Source: Blepharisma japonicum
Lineage: Eukaryota; Ciliophora; Heterotrichea; Heterotrichida; Blepharismidae
Direction of reading: 5' to 3'
Assembly: GCA_949751835.1 (NCBI GenBank)
Contig: CATKHK010000024.1
Coordinates: 310,001 to 374,000, forward strand
DNA length: 64,000 nt
In this document: one piece after another, positions 31,623 through 43,314 of the stretch
Numbering within the stretch: position 1 is the stretch's first letter
Layout of the letters: each line of letters starts with the position of its first letter
The notes under the pieces: generated by a model
Databases searched by the model: none
What the model was told of the DNA's origin: nothing
What the model saw: only the letters and a program-made list of their open reading frames with translations
Made by a program: the position numbers and the translations under genes

Positions 31623-32111
31623 ATTTTTACCATATCATATTACTCAAGCTAATTCAATCGGTTTGGAAATTGAGAAGAAACTTATTAGAATGAATAATAT
31701 GATCTTTTGTTATAAAACCGGCTGATATTTATAAAAAATAAGAATAATGAAATAAATTTATAATATGAAAAAATACCAATATTTTGGATGATGATTTGGT
31801 TTCAGTCAAATTATTTTTTGATGATTAGTATTAGAGGTAAGGATAAAGATGATTTATAAAACATTTCAAGCTTCTTGTAAGGAAATGATCTTAATCCCTC
31901 TTCCTAGTAAAGTTTCTTGCAATCTTCTTAGGCTATCAAAATTTCTATTATAATTTTGTATTTTGTTCTATCTTTGGAAACTAATTGTTGGCAATAAAAA
32001 TTGTGTCAGCTACAAAAGGAAAAAGATTAAAACATAAAAGTTTTAAAAATCCCCATAAATAATTGTAATAGAATTTTAAAACATAGAGTTTTGTAGATTT
32101 ATAAACTTAAA
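31623..32111. other. Divergent intergenic region
   Basis: An AT-rich gap between the RPLP1 start and the next plus-strand gene. No ORF, repeat or RNA gene was recognised. It should contain the strong RPLP1 promoter. Confidence 0.3.
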
Positions 32112-33149
32112 ATGGAGTCTCAAGTAGAATCAATTTCAGGTAATTTTGAGTCAGGATCAGTATTTTCTGTCGAGCAAGATATGAGTATTTATCAAAGCTG
32201 TCCAGTCGACATTGAAGAAGAAGATGCTAGCACAAGAGAAAAGCGAAAAATGGAGCTTCTCTTTAAATCACAGAGAGAAATAATGGCGAGCATCGCTAAC
32301 GAAACAATTGCAAGAACTAAACGCTATGATAACTGCAAACAAACTCAACAAAACATGAAAGATAACCTCTCTTTAATTTCTCATATTGCTGATCAGGCGA
32401 AAAATAAAATGCAGTATGACTATCAACCAGATTCAAGTCTTTCATCAGATCTAGCTGCCTCTGTTAATCCTTTGAAGGACGAAAAAAAGGTAATCAAAGA
32501 AATTAACGCTCTCAAGGGAGAAATAAGAGAAATCGATAAAATATTAAGTATTCGCGAGTCAACTAGCAAAACACTTATTGAATCGGAGTTATTGAAGTTC
32601 CCTTCAATGCTTCAAGATGCATATTTAGAGCTTTCAATGGAGCAAAGCGCCGATAAAAGTAAGCATGAAATTAAAATCACCAATAAAACTTACTATGAGT
32701 GGGATTCACTTATTCTTTATGAAGAGAAAACTGCATGCTGCTATAAAAGGCTGCCAAAAATTGGTCCCAATTCTGAAATAAATCTCAAAATTGAGTTTCA
32801 GTATGACGCGCTGACCCAGTTTCAGATATTAAATTTCAAAATTCTTTCCTTTGCAAGGCCAGTGAGCAATACTTATAGCGTTGCCTTGCTGTCAATTAGA
32901 AAGATTCAGGAGTCTCAAGATTACTTTTCATTTGATGTCGTTAGTCATACAGCTATTAAATATGCACCTGAGCTTTTCTATTGGCCACTAGACGACCGTA
33001 GATCCCAGGAATCAAAAACGATGCCAAGCTTTAATGCATTTGGAGTTAAACCTTACAAAAAATTACCAAAAATTGGAGGGCGCCAGATGTGTGTTGAATT
33101 GAGACTTAACAACGCTCCTGCTTCAAAAGTTTACATTCTAGGTAATTAA
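32112..33149 (+). CDS. Coiled-coil protein, unknown
   Basis: A 345-aa protein. The N-terminus is acidic and Ser-rich, and residues ~40-160 are helical with coiled-coil character (KVIKEINALKGEIREIDKIL). Residues ~180-340 alternate in a beta-rich pattern (HEIKITNKTYYEWDSLILYE; INLKIEFQYDALTQFQILNF) with a conserved-looking Pro-Lys-Ile-Gly motif repeated at LPKIGPN and LPKIGGR. I do not recognise it. No catalytic motif, signal peptide or membrane segment is seen. Confidence 0.7.
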   Translation: MESQVESISGNFESGSVFSVEQDMSIYQSCPVDIEEEDASTREKRKMELLFKSQREIMASIANETIARTKRYDNCKQTQQNMKDNLSLISHIADQAKNKMQYDYQPDSSLSSDLAASVNPLKDEKKVIKEINALKGEIREIDKILSIRESTSKTLIESELLKFPSMLQDAYLELSMEQSADKSKHEIKITNKTYYEWDSLILYEEKTACCYKRLPKIGPNSEINLKIEFQYDALTQFQILNFKILSFARPVSNTYSVALLSIRKIQESQDYFSFDVVSHTAIKYAPELFYWPLDDRRSQESKTMPSFNAFGVKPYKKLPKIGGRQMCVELRLNNAPASKVYILGN

Positions 33150-33299
33150 TTATTAAATTTCATTCTATAATTCCTCTTTATTTTTCTTCTTCTTGCTATA
33201 TAATATCATTCAATTACTTCATAATTTTTAAAAAACCTTCTCCACTTAACTCAGCAGCTCCATTTCCTTCGAAATTTAAATTCAATTATTAATTCAAGC

Positions 33300-35042
33300 A
33301 TGGCAATCCTCAAAGAAGATTCTTCATACACCCACATCATTGCAATTGACTTTGGCACAGGTGCATCTGGCTATGCAATTACTCCTCGCCTCAAAGAAAA
33401 TGGTAAAGCCCGAATTGAAGTCTTCAATCCATGCGATGACACAGACGATCAAAAAGCTATCACAGCGATTCTCTTTGACACGAATTTCAAGTTTTTGGCA
33501 TTTGGCTCGCAAGCACTTCAGCAATATGCAGAAATAATAGATGATGGGGAGAGTGCTTTACTATTTCAAACGTATAAAATGCATCTTCTCCATCTTCATA
33601 GCAATGCAGTCTCTGTAGACGGCCGCGAAATGCCACTGATGACAGTGATTTCAGAAACTCTACGATTTATATCTGACAAAGCTATTCAAAAATTATCAGA
33701 ACAAGTAGGAAAAGTCGTCAAAACTAAAATCATGTGGGTGCTAACGGTGCCTGCTCTATGAAGTGAAGAGCATAAGCAATTTATGAGAAGTGCCTGTGTT
33801 GAGGCTGGAATTATAACAGAGCTAAATTCACCTAATCTACTTTTGTGTTTAGAGCCTGAAGGAGCCTCAATTTCTGTTAGAGAAGATAGTGAAGAAAGCA
33901 TTAAGCAGCAAATGACCAAGAATACTGTTGTCATGGTTCTGGATTGTGGAGGCGGGACTGTCGATATAACAGTACACAAGCTTTTATGTGAGCCTGAAGA
34001 AAAGTTTTTATGCGAAGAATTATTGCCATCAAGCGGTGGATGTGAATGGGGATCAAAATTTGTGGATGTCTACTTCGAAGAATTTATGAAAGAATTTTTT
34101 GGGGATGAATTGTTTGGAAAATATATGAGAAATGCTGTAGGAAGATTAGATATTTTGAAACACTTTGAAATGCTTAAAAGAAAGTTCTGCCCTGGGATTG
34201 ATGAAAGATCAAGATTACAGCTGAGCTATATGGGCGAAGATTTAACTGCACAAATTTTGTCGAATTTGGTTAAGAATTATAATAAAGCTCATCCTCCAGA
34301 GTTTGAGCTGAAACAAAGAGGCTCGTCAAGTTTAGATCTCCCAACCCCTCTTATGGCTTCATTTTTCCAGCCTCTTTTTGAAAACATAAAATCAAAAGTA
34401 GCTCAGCTGAAATCTCAAGTTGAAGCTAAAAGCGAACAATTAGGCTTTATTTTTATGGTTGGAGGGTTCTCTGAAAGTCCATTCCTCAAGCAAGAAATAA
34501 AAAAGCAGTTCGAAACTGAGCAGCTACAAGTTTTAGTTCCTCGACGTCCACAAGTAAGCGTAGTCCGAGGAGCTTGCTTATTTGGCTTAGACCCTCACTC
34601 TATAACTTCCCGAATTGTCAAAAAAACATATGGGATAAACACCCTTACCACATTTGACCCTGAAAGACATCCAGAAACCAAAAAAGTCATAATTGAAGGA
34701 GAAGATTTCTGTGAAGACGTATTCGATCCTTTTGTCAGAGCTGGAGATTCTGTAGGTGCTGAAGAAGTGCATACAAAAACATATTGTCCAGTGAGATCAA
34801 GACAAACTGTCATGAGGATTATTTTTTACTGTACTGAGTCTAGAGATGTTGATTTTGTTGATGAAGAAGGAGTAGAACAGCTTGGAGAGCTTACAATTGA
34901 TATAGGAAGACCTTTCCAGTCAGTAGAAGATAAGACTGTTAAAGTCACGCTGAGGTTTGGAAGCACAAATATATATGCTGGAGCTACGAATAAAGATGGC
35001 ACTGAAATCAGAAACTGCGAATTCAGGTTTGATGACTCTTAA
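33300..35042 (+). CDS. HSPA12-like Hsp70-family ATPase
   Basis: A 580-aa protein with the actin/Hsp70 nucleotide fold: phosphate-1 loop IIAIDFGTGASGYA (residues ~13-26), phosphate-2 loop VVMVLDCGGGTVDITVHK, and adenosine motif FIFMVGGFSESPFLK. The connecting sequence WVLTVPALWSEEHKQFMRSA and the long region SVVRGACLFGLDP are typical of HSPA12A/B rather than classical DnaK; the standard substrate-binding domain is missing. The Trp in PALWSEEHK is TGA (33759-33761). HSPA12 proteins are atypical chaperone-like ATPases whose substrates are poorly known. Confidence 0.88.
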
Positions 35043-35079
35043 TTTAATCATAAGATTTATAAAATCATAATTTTTTTAT

Positions 35080-37005
35080 ATGTCATTTTTGAAAAGCGAT
35101 AATCTCAGCTGCTCATTTTCTATGCTACCATTAGCAAATCCGCTATTAAAACACAAAGTTTATCAAAATATATGCAATGAAAAAGCAAATTTATCTACGC
35201 AAGCAAGCCAGCAAACCATTTCAAGCAAGCTGAAAAAAAGGAAACTAAAGCCTATAGTGGAAATTCAGCCAGAAGTCGCAGCAAAAGTTGTAAAATCATA
35301 TTTGCTGCCTATGTTTGAATGTAAAACAAGGGCATCGTCAAAAAGGCATTCTCACGGAAAATCACTTGATATTTCAAAATCACGTGCTGACATTTTAGAT
35401 AGTCGAGAAACCACCGCAGAGACAAGCGTGTATGGAGAATTAAAGCTCAGCGAAAAACTTATGAGCGAAATCGAAAAAATAAAAACCGAACTTGAGGATT
35501 GTACCAGAAAAATGAGAGACTCAGAGCAAGCAAAAATTATTTCAGAGTCTGAACTATCCATTTTAAAATCTAAATACGAAGACTTGGAAATAAATTTTGA
35601 GCTGCTAAAATTCCAGCTTAATCAAAACTTGAAAATGTATCAAAAATTAGAACTGAAAATCGTTTTTCTGAACGAGCAGGCTGACCAATATAAAAATTTG
35701 CTTGCTATATGTGAATTGAAGCTAGAAGAATACTCAGCAGAATGTTTGAATGAAAAAATGATAAATGATCGGCTTTCTGCAGAGCTGCAAAAAATAGCTC
35801 GGTTCAATGACTTAGTTGAAATGCAAAATCAAATAATGGGTGATCGTTTAAAAGGCTTGCAAACCTGCATCGAAGAACTTCTACAAGTGAGACGAGTTGA
35901 AGAAATCACAACAAAAGATTTTGCTACCTTTGTTGAAAGCTCCCAAAAGTTAGCTTTATATGAAACTGAATTAATAAACTCACTAAAAAGCCTAACTGAA
36001 CAAAACCAAATCCTATCTAAAGATCTGATAGAAATAGCGGAAATAAAAAATTATATGAAAAATGATAGAGATAAAATCATAAACCGGTTCAAAGAGAAAG
36101 TCCAGCAAATAAAAGATGACATGGCAAAAGAAAGAGAAGAAAAAGAAAAGCTTAAGACCAAATATGAAGATATTAAGAATAGTTATGATACTTTATCTGA
36201 CCAATTTGATAGAATGAGAGATAAAATCACGAATTTCAAAGTTAATCGAAATGGAGAAATAGAAGAAAAGGTATGTAAGAATTGCAAAAAATTCTTTTTT
36301 GAAACAGAAAACTTTAATTGGTCATGCCAAACTCATCCAAGCCAGTATTCAGGTGCAATGTGGTGGTGCTGTGGTAGGAAAGGAGAAAATGCTAAAGGCT
36401 GTAGGACTTCTCAGCATATTGCAAAAGATGAAGAAGAGGAATTAATGCAAGAAGAGATGCGGCTAAGAAAGCAACAATTTTGCACAGTAATTTTTATTTA
36501 GAGCTGTACAGAGACCGGGCATGATGAAAAAAATTGTCCGTATGATCCAAACGCCAAAAGTAATTTTGATGCTGATGAAGAATATGAAAGACTTGAAAAC
36601 ATCAAGCTGAAAAAGAAGCAAAATAAAAACATAGACACTGATATAAGCCAGAAATTAATGAATCTTTTGGAAAACAAAGATATACCTTTATCATATATTG
36701 CAGAAACAATATCATCTGATAGAGATGAAGGAAATGCAATCGATAAAGAAAGCGATTTGCAATCTCAAAGCGAAGAAAAGCCAAAGTTCTTCAATGATTT
36801 AATGGACATTAAAAAGAATTTGAACTTTAATTCGGTTCCAACCGTAACAATAAATTAGATTGAAACTGAGGAAACACAAGAAGCAAAATGGCTGGTTAAA
36901 AGGAACCAAACAAAAGCAAGAGGAGAGCTTAGTATGCTGATGCGAGAAACACAGAGCCGAAAACACACTGTCAATTTTACAATAGAAGAATCTAATATGG
37001 AATAG
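35080..37005 (+). CDS. Coiled-coil protein with CHORD-like and CCHC-like zinc motifs
   Basis: After removal of two 15-nt introns the protein is 631 aa. Residues ~110-400 form a long coiled coil (LEDCTRKMRDSEQAKI..., KLKTKYEDIKNSYDTL). From ~400 a zinc-binding module follows: C..C...F, WSC..H, MWWCCG, GC....H, which resembles CHORD in order and spacing. Then comes FCTSCTETGHDEKNCPYDPN, a C..C...GH....C knuckle whose second Cys appears only after splicing. The tail is charged. The same Cys/His module is likely shared among ciliate coiled-coil proteins, but its function is unknown. A scaffold of the cortex or basal body is a guess. Confidence 0.82.
36487..36501 (+). other. 15-nt intron
   Basis: Reads GTAATTTTTATTTAG, phase 0, ending in an in-frame TAG. 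Removal joins FCT to SCTETGH and completes the zinc knuckle. A is at position 10. Confidence 0.9.
36844..36858 (+). other. 15-nt intron
   Basis: Reads GTAACAATAAATTAG, phase 0, with in-frame TAG at its end. Removal joins SVPT to IETEETQEAKW and extends the protein to TAG 37003-37005. A is at position 10. Confidence 0.85.
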
Positions 37006-37157
37006 TAATTTATTAATTGCATATAATCATAAAAATATTTCTACTGCTATATTTCAATTTATTACTTATGATCAAAGGAATGACCACACATGATTTTTCT
37101 AACTTTACCCCTTAATTTTATCTTTTCTTGTGCCTGTGTAATTTTCTCAAAAACTGC

Positions 37158-37736
37158 CTATATCATGTCTTCTTGTATTATGTCATCTCCAAGAATATGT
37201 GGTTCTTCATGCTGTGCTTCTTGATTGAACGCTCCGTATATTGCATCTCCAAGGATTCTGACGTAATGAGATAATGAGCCTTCGTCAGGAAGAAAAGGAC
37301 CACCATATTCAGAAAAATTAATTCCATGCAAAACTTCCTCTAACCACTCTGAAAAAGCTTGGTAATATACATACCTTATCAAAGGTACTTTCGCTTTTTC
37401 TTCAGAAAACATTTTAGAGAGCATTTGTACTTCTACATTATGTTCAATATCAATTATACTAGAGTTTTCTGGTGATTTAAAACTCTCGCTAAGATTAGTA
37501 ATAAATTTTTTAATATTCGGTACATGCTTTAATACATAAGAATTATCACTTACATAAGTCGGAACGTTTTGTAACAAAGTATAGTAATCTTCTATATAAC
37601 TACTTAAATTGTATACTTTTTCTTCTCCTTCTGATCGATATTTTATAATAGGAGTTTCTATTGAACTCTCTAAAATTAGCCTAGCTTGTATAAGTTTATC
37701 TCTAGTTTCTATAAATAATTCTTTCCCACTTTTCAT
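37158..37736 (-). CDS. Helical protein, unknown
   Basis: A 192-aa frame with mixed helix-like composition, no membrane segment and an acidic C-terminus (QEAQHEEPHILGDDIIQEDM). It starts MKSGKELFIETRDKLIQARL. A central stretch, YVLKHVPNIKKFITNL, is weakly like the helix near residue 195 of the MORN protein at 23 kb, but that may be chance. No family was recognised. It converges with the zinc coiled-coil gene. Confidence 0.6.
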   Translation of the reverse strand: MKSGKELFIETRDKLIQARLILESSIETPIIKYRSEGEEKVYNLSSYIEDYYTLLQNVPTYVSDNSYVLKHVPNIKKFITNLSESFKSPENSSIIDIEHNVEVQMLSKMFSEEKAKVPLIRYVYYQAFSEWLEEVLHGINFSEYGGPFLPDEGSLSHYVRILGDAIYGAFNQEAQHEEPHILGDDIIQEDMI

Positions 37737-38394
37737 ATTATTTTACCTTATTAAATTGATATATTAATTATATTTAATGTTATAGATTTCCTCTAATAAT
37801 ATAGGAAATTAGAATAACCCACATATTTTATTTAGAAGTTTTAGAAGATATTACAAGCAATCGTAATTCTAGTAAAAAGATTTTTAATTTTTTTAGAGAT
37901 TGAAAATAATTTTATTATAAATTTACTTCGGTATTAAATGATGTTTAAAGAATAAATTTTAGAAAAAAACTTAACAGTTTTGTTTACTATTAATGATGAG
38001 ATCGAAAATAGCAAGTTCTTTTTCCTATTAATATCGGCTATAAAAATTGAACTTTTTATTAAAATCCTATTTAAGACTTTTAGCATTTTAAAGCCAATTA
38101 TTAGTTTAGCATGTCAATGATTTTTTCATAAAATAAATAAAGCAATAAGCTATATTTTTAAAAATTTTTATTGATACAAAACTTAAAAATTTAGAGCAAT
38201 ATTTATCACTTTAAAGTAAAAATAGAGCAATTAGGATTTAAATAATATAATCGAATTAGAGATCCCAAATAACTTAATTTATTCAAAAATTTCTGTTTAA
38301 ATTTCTAAAAATTTCTGAGAATCGAATCTTAGTAAGAAATTTTTATAAGGGATTATGTGCTTGATGATAATCTATGGTGTTGTAATTCATTAAT
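37737..38394. other. Divergent intergenic region, AT-rich
   Basis: This 658-nt stretch is extremely AT-rich with no ORF. It includes the promoter of RPL27A at its right end. No repeat or RNA gene was recognised. Confidence 0.3.
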
Positions 38395-38820
38395 ATGGTG
38401 GCAAGACTCAAGCATACCAGGAAACTCAGAGGACATGTAAGCATGGGCCATGGTCGTATCGGAAAGCACAGAAAACATCCTTGTGGCCGTGGTAATGCTG
38501 GTGGTTTACATCACCTCAGAATCTTATTTGACAAGTTCCATCCAGGATACTTCGGAAAAGTCGGTATGAGACGCTTCCACTTAAAGAAAAACACAGAGTT
38601 CTGCCCTTGCGTGAATCTTGACACTCTGAATACACTTTTAACAGAAGAACAAAAGGCATCATCAGATATCCCACTTATTGATGCTGGAGCTCATGGATTT
38701 TTCAAAGTTCTCGGCAGAGGTGTTCTTTCAAGGCCAGTTAATGTTAAAGCAAGACTCTTTTCTGCTAAAGCTGAAGAAAGAATTAAGAAAGTAGGAGGAT
38801 CAGTTATTCTTTCAGCATAA
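38395..38820 (+). CDS. RPL27A: 60S ribosomal protein L27a (uL15)
   Basis: A 141-aa protein, close to the usual eukaryotic length of about 148. It has the Gly/His-rich N-terminus that threads into the rRNA ([27 protein letters not shown]), the motif [15 protein letters not shown], and the C-terminal uL15 fold ([19 protein letters not shown]). No intron or TGA codon is present, as expected for a highly expressed gene. It is a core structural protein of the large subunit. Confidence 0.96.
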   Translation: MVARLKHTRKLRGHVSMGHGRIGKHRKHPCGRGNAGGLHHLRILFDKFHPGYFGKVGMRRFHLKKNTEFCPCVNLDTLNTLLTEEQKASSDIPLIDAGAHGFFKVLGRGVLSRPVNVKARLFSAKAEERIKKVGGSVILSA

Positions 38821-38981
38821 ATAACAAACGAATTTCTTCCATAATTAAATAGTCTTAGGGTGAAAAATTAATAAGAAGTGATATTGGAACTCTTTAAAAG
38901 ATATAGAAAAGCTAGACAATATAGACTATTTTTTCTAATAAATATATAGCTTCAAATCATTTTTAACAAATTTTATCATAA

Positions 38982-39929
38982 ATGTCTGGACTTAATAACT
39001 CATATCTCAAGCTCTCTGATGAACTTTTTGAAAATGATACGCCGATTAGTACAAAAAGCTCTAAACGCCGTAACTGCTCTGCAACTCCAAAAGAGCACCA
39101 TCGCACTATTTCCGAAACAAAAGGTATAGAAATGTATATGCTTTCACAGGAACGAAAACAAGCAGACGAAAATTTAAAATTATTAAAAAATCGAATAAAA
39201 CATCTCGAAACTGAGCAGCAAAAAGCGAACAAAGCAATTGAATCTGCAAAGATGCTGTCATGTAAAAGGCAAACGATTAGGGAGAAGCATGAACTTTTTA
39301 AAAAGGGGATTGAAACTGTGCTTAAAGAACGAGAAATTGAAACAGTCAACAAAAAGAGAGATATCTCAGCAGAAAGACAAAGGAGAAAAGAAAGCATAGA
39401 AAGAAGCAAAAAAAATTTAATTGAAAAAAATATCAAAGCAAGAGATGAAGCCATTGCTCAAAAAATACAAAATGAAAATTTTTTGAAACAAAGATTTGAA
39501 GCTGAAAAAAGCTTGGTTACTGAAAGAGCAAGAAAAATATTTAACGAGACAAGCAGAGCAAGCAAATCAAGAACTGCAAGCTCAGAAGGAATAAAACAGG
39601 TGCTAGATGAAATGTATAGGAGCAAGATGAGCGAGACTAGGAATAAGTCAAGAATTGCAAGGAGACAGGCAGAAGAGCTGGCAAGAATTGAAGCTCTGAT
39701 GGAAGAAAACCTCAAAAAAACTGTTTTACTGCAAAACACTTATTATCAATTTTTATTTGAAAGTGAAATCAGTGAAGCTTCATTTATATCAAACAAGTCA
39801 AGGAGCCAGACTCCAAGAAATTGCACAGCCAGCAGCGGATTTAGTTCAAATAACGAATCAGAAATTCCAAACATGAAATACCTTGATAAAATTATTGCCG
39901 AAATAAGTTCAGATCAATCAGAGATGTAA
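38982..39929 (+). CDS. Coiled-coil protein, unknown
   Basis: A 315-aa protein that is almost entirely charged helix. Residues ~50-255 are Lys/Glu/Arg-rich with coiled-coil character (SQERKQADENLKLLKNRIKH; RQRRKESIERSKKNLIEKN; RRQAEELARIEALMEENLKK), flanked by Ser-rich ends. No domain beyond the coiled coil is visible. A structural role in the cortex or cilium is plausible but not supported by a specific motif. Confidence 0.75.
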   Translation: MSGLNNSYLKLSDELFENDTPISTKSSKRRNCSATPKEHHRTISETKGIEMYMLSQERKQADENLKLLKNRIKHLETEQQKANKAIESAKMLSCKRQTIREKHELFKKGIETVLKEREIETVNKKRDISAERQRRKESIERSKKNLIEKNIKARDEAIAQKIQNENFLKQRFEAEKSLVTERARKIFNETSRASKSRTASSEGIKQVLDEMYRSKMSETRNKSRIARRQAEELARIEALMEENLKKTVLLQNTYYQFLFESEISEASFISNKSRSQTPRNCTASSGFSSNNESEIPNMKYLDKIIAEISSDQSEM

Positions 39930-39962
39930 TTTAACTATTTTTATTTTTTCAAAAATTAAATT

Positions 39963-42900
39963 TTAATGAACCTTTGACAATGAGAGAATAAGTTTCTGGA
40001 GATCCTGCACATTCAAATCTTTCCCAAGCTTCAGTCCAACGTCCATACAAATTGATGACTGCTCTTCAGGTGAAATGTCGAGAAAGGCTTCAATAAAATC
40101 TCCATCTAAAAAGAAATCAAAATTAATTTTTTGCTTTTCTAAATCAGGCGATCTATAGTTCTTAAGACTCATATTTCCGATTTGAGGAATTTTGGAAGCT
40201 ATTTCTTCTTGTACGAGGTTTAAGATATTGTAAATGTCTTCAGGCAAAGAGGCTATAACACCTAAGTTTCCTTTTGTCGTAGCAAATAATAGACTTTCTA
40301 CATTATCAGGAAATTCATCAGATCTTCCTTGGATAAGCGATCCTTTTCTCATACAATTAATATTTTCTCCAATATGAATGCCTCCAATTGGGATTAATTT
40401 CATATTATTTTGTACTTCTAATAGCAATAAATTCCCAAATGTATCTGCAACTGCTATTAATGACTGAGATATGAACTGTATACAAGTTGGCCACATTGCT
40501 GTATAGTTCTTAGCAACAATTGTAAGTCCTTCATCATTTGCTGAAAAAATGGTGACAGATTTTATTAAGTCAGCAATTGCTACTAAGTTGTTGCAAGTGT
40601 CTATGCTATAAACATAGGTAAGTTTATGACTTGTATCAATTAAAGTGATTTTATTTTCATCATCAATTCCCCAGTAATGAATTACACTATGCACTCCTCC
40701 TACAAGCCGATTTTTTCCGATAGAAACGATACAAGAAACTCCTCCATCTCGCACATTTAAGCGGGAAACTTCATGGAAAGCCCTGTCTCTAATAACGAAT
40801 ACTCTTAAATAACCAGATTTTGGATCATTATTTCTATCTTCAGTCACCCCAGTCCCAACAATTATTCTGTTTTTATCAACCAATAAAGTATTCACAGCTT
40901 CAGAATGCTCAAATGAATGCGTATTTTCAACCACCAAAGTATTGGAAAATAACATAAGACTATCATTATTAGCTGGGTTTCTTGCTAAGCATACAAAATA
41001 ATCATCAATCATTCCAATTCTTCTCATAGAAAGACCTTGTGGGAATGTTTTTATAGTGAAGTTTTGCAAATCTTCAATAGAAATCATTATCAAAGATTGA
41101 CTACTTATTAAAGCTAAACAGTCTGGAAAATCTTGAGTACCGAATGGTGAAACAAAGGAAACTGAGTCTGAATTGACTGTAGAAGTAATCAGTCTATGGT
41201 GGTGGCTATAAACGATTTTTGGCTGGTCACATCCTGCAAAAACAGAAATTTTGTTTTGGTATTTAAAAGCCTTAAGTACTACTTGCTGGGTGCCAATCAA
41301 TTGGCTTCTTTTAGTAAAATTTGGAAGCGTATAAGTAAGCAAATGCCCATCAGCTAAGCCAGCAAACAAGTATTTTATATCTTCAAGCTCTACAAACATA
41401 AGAGATCTAGGGAGCACTTCACCTCCTAAATGATCACTCCAGGTTTCCTGCAGGCTATGAGAGTCAATGACAATAATATTTAATTCTATCCATAGCCCAA
41501 CAGCAATCATATCCTGTGCCATTCCAATGCAAGCAATTTCATTTATAAAAGCCCTATTATTAAGTTTTTCAAGACGATTTTCACTTGCTGAAAAAGTTAC
41601 TAATTCATGCCCACTCAATACAACGCAAATCATTTCCCCAGACGACTCAGCAACAGTAATTTCTGAATTTTCTTTTATTTCTTCAGATCTGATAATAAAA
41701 ATCCTTTGCCACTTGAAATCTAAAAGTTGAATAAACAATTTTGTAACGTGCACAATGCCAAACTTGGTAATTCCCACATAAATTGATGAAATCTTGGAAT
41801 TAATATCTGGATAGGAAATTGGCCTTAAAGCCTCATCTTGGATTTTCAGTATTCTTGTCGCATCAATAAAGCTGAGAACTATATGGGTAAAATCGTTATC
41901 TTCTACTTGCAATGTGAATAAGCCAATCACATTCCCAATTTCCATTTGGTTTTCTACAGCCACACTAATTCCTTTATTAACCAATCTTAAAGATCCATCT
42001 AGATTGTAGCCTGAGCATGAAATAATATTGCAAAGGCCTTTTCGCTCTCCTTCAATTACTTTGAAATCTAAAATTGGGCCGATATTTTGATATCTCTGCT
42101 CTACTGATAGAAAAGAATTCTCCTGTCGCTCAGTTAAAACTCGAATTAGTTGTGAATCTCCGAATGATGACCCTATAAAAAGGTAATTATTGTCCAAATA
42201 AGATATGCTGCTGGCCATTGAGCATCTCCCAAGGCACTCAACTTTGAGTTCGCGAGTCAAGAAAACTATGAACAGATTTCCATCTTGATTTCCTACAACC
42301 CATCTTGAATTATCAATATTATGGACTACATTGATTTTTCCGAATTCTGCATTTGCTGACAAAGAAGGATCATTCTCTTGCTCTCTGTAAATTTTTATGG
42401 AGTTTATATCAATAATTCCAATGCTTCCATGCTGCAGATTTAAAAATTTGCAGACTGGTTCTCTAATTGTAAGGCTTCATATATAATCACTAATGTTTTT
42501 CTCTGCTAAGCTAACGGGAAAAGCTTTAAATATAAATTCAGAGTCCTTTTTGAAGAGAAGCCCCAGTTGCAGCTCTTGAGAATTGTTTAAAAATTTCATA
42601 TCAATTACTCAGCTCTCCTCAATTCTTGAGTTAAATGAGACACCAATTGTAAAATTTGATTTAATTCCTATGATTCGTACTAATCCTTTATATATGTGCA
42701 TGCAATAAGCTCTCTGATATGGATCCAAAGTTGCGAAAGGAAAATACTCCAGTTTTAGTGATTGCTTTTCTTTAAGAGACACTGACTCTTTTAAACACAA
42801 TTTAGAGTTTTCAAAGACTGCAAGACTAAGATTATAAGGATCGGTAACAATTAATAGAGAATCTGAGCCAGTTTGGGGATGCAGTTTATCGATAAACTGA

Positions 42901-43085
42901 ACAGTGCCAAACAGGGAGAATTCTTGAATTGGGATTATATTTTCTTGTGTCAAAGTGTGAATTTCAATTCGATTTCCTTTAGCAACTAAAAGGTTCCTGT
43001 CTTCAGGAGATGTGAAATTGCATACTAATGATGCGGCAACTGCGCTAGATTTGTGAGCACTAGCCAGATAGTTCCACTTAGACAT
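39963..43085 (-). CDS. DDB1: DDB1-like cullin-4 adaptor
   Basis: The 1040-aa protein spans the family's full length (human DDB1 is about 1140). The N-terminus WNYLASAHKSSAVAASLVCN, FTSPEDRNLLVAKGNRIEIH closely follows DDB1's [20 protein letters not shown]. The C-terminus FLDGDFIEAFLDIS ... VQDLQKLILSLSKVH matches DDB1's FIDGDLIESFLDIS ... DDLIKVVEELTRIH. Between them are three beta-propellers' worth of WD-like blades. DDB1 links DCAF substrate receptors to the CUL4 ubiquitin ligase. CPSF160 and SF3B3 share the fold, but their C-termini differ. At least two Trp are TGA. Confidence 0.9.
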
Positions 43086-43314
43086 TTATATAATTTTTAT
43101 AGTCTGCTATATCAAAATTCTTTACAGCTAAACTAGTAGCATAGGCTGAGATATAATGCAATAATTCTAAAAATCCTCCGCTTTTTAAACATTTTTGCGC
43201 TATTAACTCTGCTATAAAGTTTGATTTTAGGAAAAAAATAACGAGGATTTAGTGTAAGTGCTAATAAGTTTTGGAATAATATTGAGTTAACATATTTGAT
43301 TATCAAACCTTATT

